Shown one piece after another: positions 58,328 to 64,000 of a DNA stretch of 64,000 bases. The stretch spans positions 62,001 through 126,000 of the forward strand of contig NZ_JXXK01000003.1 of assembly GCF_000949455.1 (NCBI RefSeq), given 5' to 3'. How positions within the stretch are numbered: position 1 is the stretch's first letter; each line of letters opens with the position of its first letter. The notes beneath the pieces were generated by a model. It saw only the letters and a list, made by a program, of their open reading frames with translations, was not told the DNA's origin and made no database searches. The stretch is from Ruthenibacterium lactatiformans. Its GTDB lineage: Bacteria; Bacillota; Clostridia; Oscillospirales; Ruminococcaceae. The translations under genes were made by a program, and so were the position numbers.

Positions 58328-59674
58328 CTATGCCCCGAGGAGCGAGAGACATTGCGCCAGCGCGCACACGGCTGCCGTACAACCGAACACCCGCCACGGC
58401 ATCCGTTTCTCCGGCAGCGCGCGCAGCACCAGCGCGCCCGCGGCCACCAAAGCGAAGGCAAAGAAGAAACCCGAACGCGCGCCCGACGCCCAGATGGACG
58501 GCGAAAAGCCCATGGCGCCGTAAGACGCGAACCCCGACAGATAGACCGCAACGCCCGCGTAAGCCGCCGCCCCATGCCCCAGCGCCAGGTACAGCTCCAG
58601 CGCGCAGGCGAACAGCACAGCGCACAACAGTAAAAACGGCAGCCAGCGTTTCAGCGTCCACGCGTTGAGCGGTGTGAGCGTCCCCTTTTCCGTCACCGCA
58701 TCGGCAAAAAACGATAGACGCGGCGCCAGCGCACGCAGCGGCCCGCCCAGCACACCCAGCACCAGCGCGGCACTTACCGGGAACAGGCTGAACAGCCGGT
58801 AAAGCGGCTGGCGGTACCGTGCCCAGACGGCGCACGCCAGAAGCACGAAGAATACAAAGAACAGAAGATGCGGCTCCAGCACCATCCGGGACATGGCAGC
58901 AGAGATCCCCAGCTCAAAATTCTGCCACAGGGAACGCATGCCGTAATCCTGAAACCAGGATGTCACCTCATTGCCGTACCGCAGCGCTGTGCCCGGACAG
59001 GTGAGTGCATAAACGATATTGGCCGCGCACAGCCCAAGCTGCGCCCACGCCAGCCAATGGGGCCGCCGATGCGCCCACAGGCACCAGGCCAGGTATGCCA
59101 GCAGCAGAAGCGTCAGCAGACCCGCCAGCAGCTCCATGTTGGCGGCGTACAGGGTAAGCGGCAGCGCCGCGGCACACTGCCATGCCCGCGGCCTGTTTCC
59201 CCGCAGAGATTTCCCCAGCGGCAGCAGCGCCGCCAATGCCGCCAGCAAAGGCCACACGAACACCAGCGTGGTACACACCCAGCCTGCGCTGCTCATATCC
59301 TGCCACGGATAGCACAGCGTCAGCCCGCAAACGGCCCAGCGGCCCGCAGGGCGGTCTTCCAACCGCGCAAGGCGCACGATGCACGCGGCGCACAGCGTGA
59401 TGCACAGAGGGTCCGCCAGGCGCCACACTATTGCGGGCAGCGCCTCCACGATGCACACCACCGCCTCGATCAGCGTCCGGGCCGACCAGGTATAGTAATG
59501 CCACAGCGAAAAATACGCCAGCGAGTATTGGTCCAGCATGGCGGCATACATAGGATCGTCACCGGTGCCCAGCGTAAATTGCAGGTGCAGTGCCAGCAAT
59601 ACCGCATACAGCGCCACATACGGAACGATTCGGCTGCGCACAGCGCGGCCCACCGACCGCCGAAGCATGTTCAT
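58328..59674 (-). CDS. Polytopic membrane protein (DUF6056/glycosyltransferase-like)
   Basis: A protein of 448 residues with about ten to eleven membrane helices. An acidic GDDPMYAAM segment follows helix 1, then WHYYTWSARTLIEA, a layout reminiscent of DUF6056 and of GT-C glycosyltransferases, which place catalytic acidic residues in the first external loop. The assignment is tentative. Its ATG overlaps the stop of the upstream gene by 4 nt, so the two form a unit. Confidence 0.6.
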   Translation of the reverse strand: MNMLRRSVGRAVRSRIVPYVALYAVLLALHLQFTLGTGDDPMYAAMLDQYSLAYFSLWHYYTWSARTLIEAVVCIVEALPAIVWRLADPLCITLCAACIVRLARLEDRPAGRWAVCGLTLCYPWQDMSSAGWVCTTLVFVWPLLAALAALLPLGKSLRGNRPRAWQCAAALPLTLYAANMELLAGLLTLLLLAYLAWCLWAHRRPHWLAWAQLGLCAANIVYALTCPGTALRYGNEVTSWFQDYGMRSLWQNFELGISAAMSRMVLEPHLLFFVFFVLLACAVWARYRQPLYRLFSLFPVSAALVLGVLGGPLRALAPRLSFFADAVTEKGTLTPLNAWTLKRWLPFLLLCAVLFACALELYLALGHGAAAYAGVAVYLSGFASYGAMGFSPSIWASGARSGFFFAFALVAAGALVLRALPEKRMPWRVFGCTAAVCALAQCLSLLGA

Positions 59675-60216
59675 CCCGTCACCTCCGCTGTTTTGCCCGT
59701 GGAGGCCAAAAAGTCAAAGCCGCCGACGCGGTAGGCGATACAGATCTCATATTCCGCAAGCGGATGTGCCAGCACCTTTTCCGGAACGACCGCCGTGAAA
59801 CCGCCCAGGGCATAGCCGCGCCCGTCCGCCACTGCCGCGGTGGCCGCTTCATCCGGCGTCATCTGCGTGGGAATACTGTAATAAGCGCCGTCTTCCGCAT
59901 GATACAGTACCACACGGATATCCACATCTGGAAACGGCTCTCCCTCCACACAGGCCCAGCCTGTGAACACGGCGCGGCCATCCTCCCGCGACACCGCCGC
60001 TTCCCAGCGGAACCCCTCCGGCGCCGCGCCTGGATAATCCGCCGGGTCCACCGGCCTCACCGCCGTCAGCGAATGGTACAGCGCCAGACAAAAGCCCGCC
60101 ATGCCCGCCAGCACCAGAACAGCCAGTGCCAGAACCACACGCGGGCGTGCGGGTACAAAGCCGTCGGGGCCCGGCGCAGGCGCACGGCATGTTTCCTTTT
60201 GCGCGTTCCCGTCCAT
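59671..60216 (-). CDS. Single-pass membrane protein of unknown function
   Basis: A protein of 181 residues: a short proline-rich cytosolic start, one membrane helix (about 27-48) and an external domain of 130 residues rich in beta strands (FRWEAAVSREDGRAVFTGWA, then VDIRVVLYHAEDGAYYSI). It is not recognised. Translational coupling with the polytopic protein suggests that it is an accessory subunit. AAAGGAG is 8 nt before the ATG. Confidence 0.7.
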   Translation of the reverse strand: MDGNAQKETCRAPAPGPDGFVPARPRVVLALAVLVLAGMAGFCLALYHSLTAVRPVDPADYPGAAPEGFRWEAAVSREDGRAVFTGWACVEGEPFPDVDIRVVLYHAEDGAYYSIPTQMTPDEAATAAVADGRGYALGGFTAVVPEKVLAHPLAEYEICIAYRVGGFDFLASTGKTAEVTG

Positions 60217-60270
60217 CGGGACACTCCTTTTTTCACAGTATGGATGCGGCCATCCAGCCGCGCCGCCGCT

Positions 60271-60675
60271 CTATTTCCGGCCGCCGAACAGATTTTTGAA
60301 GAAATTCACCGGGCCGCCATAGCCGTTGGCCTTATCGTTTTTCAGCTTGTCCACACACTCCCAGCGCGCGGGCCTGCCGTCAAACACAAGCCCCCCCTGC
60401 CCCGCGCCCGTCAGCTGGTGCGGCACCTCGTCCCGGGCGTTGGTGACATTGCATTTTGAAAAATCCCATTGAGGCACGCCGGTATCGTCCGCGCCCGGCG
60501 CCCACAGCTTGAACACCAGGCCCGCTGCTTCGCCATAACAGAAGCGCTCGAACAGCAGGCGGCCGTCCCGGTATACCGTGACGCGGTCGCGGTAGCGCTG
60601 GTGCCCGGCGCGCTGGTACCGGAAGCCCGCGCACTTCGCGGCCTTCACATCGGCGATGATGGGTGCAAAATCCAT
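60271..60675 (-). CDS. Conserved hypothetical protein
   Basis: A protein of 134 residues, probably cytosolic. It opens MDFAPIIADVKAAKCAGFRY and has an Arg/Tyr-rich beta region (GHQRYRDRVTVYRDGRLLFE) and a Phe/Lys/Gly tail. No domain was recognised. The start at 60675 is preceded by AGGAAGGGG. It immediately follows the DUF3783 gene in the same direction. Confidence 0.6.
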   Translation of the reverse strand: MDFAPIIADVKAAKCAGFRYQRAGHQRYRDRVTVYRDGRLLFERFCYGEAAGLVFKLWAPGADDTGVPQWDFSKCNVTNARDEVPHQLTGAGQGGLVFDGRPARWECVDKLKNDKANGYGGPVNFFKNLFGGRK

Positions 60676-60676
60676 A

Positions 60677-61117
60677 CTATATTTCCCCTTCCTGTTGCCG
60701 CCCCTGCGGGGGTGCGTTTTCAAAACGGCGCGTGGCTTCGCGCTCGCGCTGCAGCTCTTCCAGCAGTGCCAGCACGCTCCATGTCTTGTTGTGCTTCGTC
60801 ACAACGGCTTTCAGCGGAACGTGCACGCCCGCTTCCCGCAGTGCGTCCAGCACCGCATTGAGCTGAGGGCTGGTAAAATTGCTCATGAGAAGGAGCTGCG
60901 CATCCGGCGCTTCCCCACTGTAAAGCGGAGCGGCTTTCCCGCCCAGGCCCGCCAAAGCGCCCACCGGCTGGAGCAGCTGCTCCGGCGCGATCTCCTTGGA
61001 TGAAAAGCCCTGTTCCTCCAACGCCGCGCGCACGCCCCGGCCCGTTTCCGTGGATTCGGGCAGACCGTACAGCAGCGCCAGCGGCCGGGCCGCCTGTTGG
61101 TTGATGTGTGCTTTCAT
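60677..61117 (-). CDS. DUF3783 protein
   Basis: A protein of 146 residues. The C-terminal half contains LLLMSNFTSPQLNAVLDAL and PLKAVVTKHNKTWSVLALL, the conserved core of DUF3783, a family of unknown function common in Clostridia. It overlaps the DUF188 gene by 4 nt and is followed by a 1-bp gap to the next frame. Confidence 0.82.
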   Translation of the reverse strand: MKAHINQQAARPLALLYGLPESTETGRGVRAALEEQGFSSKEIAPEQLLQPVGALAGLGGKAAPLYSGEAPDAQLLLMSNFTSPQLNAVLDALREAGVHVPLKAVVTKHNKTWSVLALLEELQREREATRRFENAPPQGRQQEGEI

Positions 61118-61557
61118 TCGTTTTTCTTCCCTTCGTCCAGCATTGCGCTCAACGCGCGGCGGAAAGCTTCGTCGTCGGCCAGCGTACGCTTTGGCACGGG
61201 CGTATAATGCCCGCGCCGCCGCGCTTTTCCGTTTTCATGCCGTGTGTATAACAGTTGTTCTATATTACCGTTTGTATAAAGAAGGCCGTTCTGATTCAAG
61301 CATCGCGCGCCGCGGCCCAGAGCCATGGCCGCCACGCCGTAGTCCTGCGTTACCACCACATCCCCGGCCCCGCACAGCGTTACAAGCTTGAAGTCCACGC
61401 TGTCCCGGCCTTTTTCCACCGTGACCACAGCGGCGTAATCCTCGCGCAGCACATGGCTCGTGTCGGTGAGCATGGTCACCGGCACGCCGCGCCGCCTGGC
61501 CTCCTCCACGATGATCCGCTTCACCGGGCAGGCGTCCGCATCCACCAGCACCGTCAC
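61114..61557 (-). CDS. YaiI/YqxD-family (DUF188) PIN-like protein
   Basis: A protein of 147 residues. The start TVLVDADACPVKRIIVEEA, central VVTQDYGVAAMALGRGARCL and the basic RRRGHYTPVPKRT are hallmarks of DUF188, a PIN-like fold with conserved aspartates that suggests a nuclease, although activity is unproven. Its start overlaps the stop of the alpha-galactosidase gene by 4 nt. Confidence 0.92.
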   Translation of the reverse strand: MTVLVDADACPVKRIIVEEARRRGVPVTMLTDTSHVLREDYAAVVTVEKGRDSVDFKLVTLCGAGDVVVTQDYGVAAMALGRGARCLNQNGLLYTNGNIEQLLYTRHENGKARRRGHYTPVPKRTLADDEAFRRALSAMLDEGKKNE

Positions 61558-63914
61558 AGCGCGCCCTCCTCCCCGTTCGTCCGCAGCGCGGCGTCCACCC
61601 GGCGCAAATAATAAACGCGGGATGAGAAATCCGGCATCAGGCGCACGTTTTCATTGTAGCCCGTGCCGGTGAACGCCTGCTTCTGCCGGATGCCCGCGTA
61701 CATGAGCAGATCGCCGTAAGCAGCATAGCGTTCCGTCTCGCAGGGCATCATGTAGCGGTCGGCCACCGCGTGCATCAAATGGCCGCCCGCATTCACCTTC
61801 ACGGGCAGTATCTGGTTGATAAGGCTGCCGAAGGTACGCACGTCGACGACCTGCGGCCGAACCTCCAGTTCGTACAGAGCATCCTGCGCAAGGCCTGCCA
61901 GCCGCAGGGGCGGCTTTTCCGCGTTGGGCCGCAGCAGACGCAGGTACTCGCCCACCACGGCCTCGCTTCCATCCGGCGCAAGCATCATCCACTCGCATTT
62001 GTTTTTTCCGAACGGCGGGCACAGCCGCAAAAAACGGCCGTACTGGAACAGGCGGCGGTGCGCCTTATAATAAGCGATCTGCGCCGCCACGGCCTTCTGC
62101 TCGGCCGGTGTGAGCCGGCCAAGATCCAGCTCATAGCCCAGCACACCGAAAGCCGCCACATTAAACCGGCTCTCGATGGGGCTGGTGCGCGCCGTCTGGT
62201 GGTTGGGCGAAGCCGAGACATGACAGCCCATCACGCTGGGTGGGTAGCCATAACTGGTGCCCGCCTGAATGAGCTGCCGCTCGTAAGCGTCTGTATCGTC
62301 GCTGGTCCAGATCTGCGGCATATAACACAGGATGCCCAGATCGAACCGGTTGCCGCCCGAGGAGCAGCCCTCGAACAGCGCATCCGGGTTTTGCTCCACG
62401 ATGCTTTGCAGCACGCGGTAAAGCCCCAGGATATAGCTGTGGGAAAAGCGTCCCTGCTCCGCCAGAGCGGGGCTGTAATTGTCAGAGATATGACGGTTCA
62501 TATCCCATTTGACATAGTCGATGGGCGCGCTTGCCAGCGTGGCGTTCACGTTCGCAATGATATAGTCCTGCACCTCGGCGCGGCACAGATCCAGCACATA
62601 CTGGTTGCGGCCCGTGGCGGGAACATTGCCCGGCGTTTGGACGATCCAGTCCGGATGGGCGCGGAACAGGCCGGAATCTGCGTTCACCATCTCCGGCTCG
62701 AACCACAAACCAAACAGCAGCCCCAGAGCGTGTACCTTTTCCGCCAGGCCTGCAAGGCCGCCGGGCAGCTTTTTGCGGTTGACGGTGTAATCGCCCAGGC
62801 CCTTTGCGTCATTGTCCCGTGCGCCAAACCATCCGTCGTCCAGCACGAACAGCTCCGCCCCCAGCTTCGCCGCGTCCTTTGCCAGTGAGAGCAGTTTGCG
62901 CTCGTTAAAATCGAAATAGGTGGCCTCCCAGTTGTTCAGCAGCACGGGGCGGTCTTTTTTTGCCCATTTGCCGCGCACGATGTGCTCCTGCACAAAAGCA
63001 TGCAGGTTTGCGCTCATGCCGTTTTTGCCCGCCCGGCTGAAGGTGAGCACGGCTTCGGGCGTTTCAAACCGTTCACCGGGCGCCAGCGTCCATGCAAAGC
63101 CTTCGGGCTGAATGCCCGCGGCCACGCGCGTTTTCCCCCAGGGGCTCACCTCCACACAGCCCATATGGCTCCCGGAATAAACAAGGTTGAAGCCATATGC
63201 GTCGCCGTTGAATTCCGTCGCGTCCGGCGCGCACAGCATGAAAAACGGGTTGCAAAATGCCGACGACGCACCGGTGGTGCTGCCGAACACATGCGCTCCG
63301 GGCGTAAGCGGAACGCACGCTTCGTGGCGCTCCCGCGCCCACGCGCCCGGAAATGTGGAGAGCACATAATCGCAGCCGGGCAGGTCCAGCTGATAGCTGA
63401 GCGCCTTTTCCAGCGTGACAGGCGCGTCTGCGCCGTTTTTTATACAAAGGCGCCGCGTGATGACGTCGCAGTCCGGGTACACGGTATAAAACAACGTGAC
63501 AGCCACGCCCTCCGGCGTGGAAAAGTCCAGCGCCAGCGTCTCTGCTCCGCCCCGGGCCGCAGGCATGCCCTCCGGCGGGACACTTCCCTCCAGCCTGCGG
63601 GCGCATACAAAGGAAAAATCCGCCGTACGCGCGCCGCCCGGCATCACGAGCGAAAGGCTCTGGGCACGATAATCTCCCTTTTGCAGCGGCGACAGCTCCA
63701 GACACAGATGCTCCAGCGAAAGCGGTGCGCTCTCAGCCCGGTACACCACGTCGCCACCATATCCGATATCCGTTTTTTCCCGCAGGGGCACGGAATTTTC
63801 CACGCGTACCCGCGCGCCGTAATGCAGGTTTTCCACAAGGCCACCGCGCACGCCCAGATAATAGCCCGTGTTGGCCGTTTCCAGCGCGAACCAGTCCCCG
63901 TTTACTGTGATCAT
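61554..63914 (-). CDS. Alpha-galactosidase, GH36
   Basis: A protein of 786 residues, no signal peptide, so cytosolic. Family order: an N-terminal beta-sandwich, then the catalytic barrel with LNNWEATYFDFNERKLLSLA, LFVLDDGWFG, nucleophile Asp in DYVKWDMNRHISD and acid/base Asp in CSSGGNRFDLG, and a C-terminal sheet. It removes alpha-1,6-galactose from raffinose-family oligosaccharides or melibiose. GGAGG lies about 8 nt before the ATG. No sugar transporter is adjacent within the window. Confidence 0.96.
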   Translation of the reverse strand: MITVNGDWFALETANTGYYLGVRGGLVENLHYGARVRVENSVPLREKTDIGYGGDVVYRAESAPLSLEHLCLELSPLQKGDYRAQSLSLVMPGGARTADFSFVCARRLEGSVPPEGMPAARGGAETLALDFSTPEGVAVTLFYTVYPDCDVITRRLCIKNGADAPVTLEKALSYQLDLPGCDYVLSTFPGAWARERHEACVPLTPGAHVFGSTTGASSAFCNPFFMLCAPDATEFNGDAYGFNLVYSGSHMGCVEVSPWGKTRVAAGIQPEGFAWTLAPGERFETPEAVLTFSRAGKNGMSANLHAFVQEHIVRGKWAKKDRPVLLNNWEATYFDFNERKLLSLAKDAAKLGAELFVLDDGWFGARDNDAKGLGDYTVNRKKLPGGLAGLAEKVHALGLLFGLWFEPEMVNADSGLFRAHPDWIVQTPGNVPATGRNQYVLDLCRAEVQDYIIANVNATLASAPIDYVKWDMNRHISDNYSPALAEQGRFSHSYILGLYRVLQSIVEQNPDALFEGCSSGGNRFDLGILCYMPQIWTSDDTDAYERQLIQAGTSYGYPPSVMGCHVSASPNHQTARTSPIESRFNVAAFGVLGYELDLGRLTPAEQKAVAAQIAYYKAHRRLFQYGRFLRLCPPFGKNKCEWMMLAPDGSEAVVGEYLRLLRPNAEKPPLRLAGLAQDALYELEVRPQVVDVRTFGSLINQILPVKVNAGGHLMHAVADRYMMPCETERYAAYGDLLMYAGIRQKQAFTGTGYNENVRLMPDFSSRVYYLRRVDAALRTNGEEGAL

Positions 63915-63961
63915 CTTCCCGCCTCCGCCGTTTATTTTGTTTCTTTTCTTTCTTATTATCT

Positions 63962-63990
63962 ATTATGCTGGTTTTCTTTGCCTTCGTCAA
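63962..63990 (-). promoter_or_regulatory. Promoter of the alpha-galactosidase operon
   Basis: TTGACG (63985-63990) and CATAAT (63962-63967) are 17 bp apart on the minus strand, 48 bp before the start codon. Confidence 0.65.
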
Positions 63991-64000
63991 TGTCTATTTT

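Overview
The window looks like chromosome of a high-GC, spore-forming anaerobe of the class Clostridia, most like the gut Oscillospirales. The main reasons are a spoVT gene, NiaR/NiaX-type niacin control, a Firmicutes-type glycyl-tRNA synthetase, strong Shine-Dalgarno sites throughout, and consensus sigma-A promoters (for example TTGACT-17-TATAAT). Most of the DNA is GC-rich. The exceptions are 20.5-21.4 kb and the cargo at 30.9-32.5 kb, which are clearly AT-richer, and 37.6-43.8 kb, which is moderately so.

Region by region. 1-5 kb (minus): a truncated family 3 glycoside hydrolase, clpB and a ribbon-helix-helix protein. 5-12 kb: a DUF624 membrane protein with a VOC protein, divergent from a LacI-type regulator (tandem operators) and a sugar ABC importer (binding protein, two permeases, no ATPase) ending in malQ, probably a malto-oligosaccharide operon. 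12-15 kb: spoVT and an ECF sigma factor/membrane partner pair. 14.9-17.1 kb: niaX, a HAD phosphatase and niaR, with a NiaR-box palindrome at the niaX promoter. 17.2-20.5 kb: ftsH and a MATE transporter whose frame is broken at a CT repeat. 20.5-30.7 kb: an AT-rich GIY-YIG gene, rpiB-like, a glycosyltransferase, two HAD/XRE-type genes, a DUF4358 lipoprotein, a GDPD phosphodiesterase and a two-component system. 30.7-33.0 kb: an IS200-type element whose tnpA is split by a 1.58-kb segment with inverted repeats that carries a methyltransferase. 33-37.2 kb: two peptidases and glyQS.

37.4-43.8 kb is the most unusual part. Behind a tRNA-Pro gene lie two WYL-domain genes, a highly structured 480-bp non-coding stretch containing tRNA-like T-arm, closed acceptor and D-loop sequences, then slipin, rtcB, a small CxxC protein and an RlaP-type nucleotidyltransferase. 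This reads as an RNA-repair module with a built-in tRNA-mimic RNA.

44-58 kb is one long minus-strand operon of 13 genes: a Liv-type ABC importer, VOC protein, IlvD/EDD dehydratase, LacI regulator, TIM-barrel epimerase, ene-reductase, two dehydrogenases and a fumarate-reductase-like flavoprotein. It looks like a complete uptake and catabolic system for an unidentified polyol, sugar acid or related oxygenated compound. 58-64 kb (minus): a polytopic membrane protein pair, three small conserved proteins and a GH36 alpha-galactosidase translationally coupled to a DUF188/DUF3783 pair.
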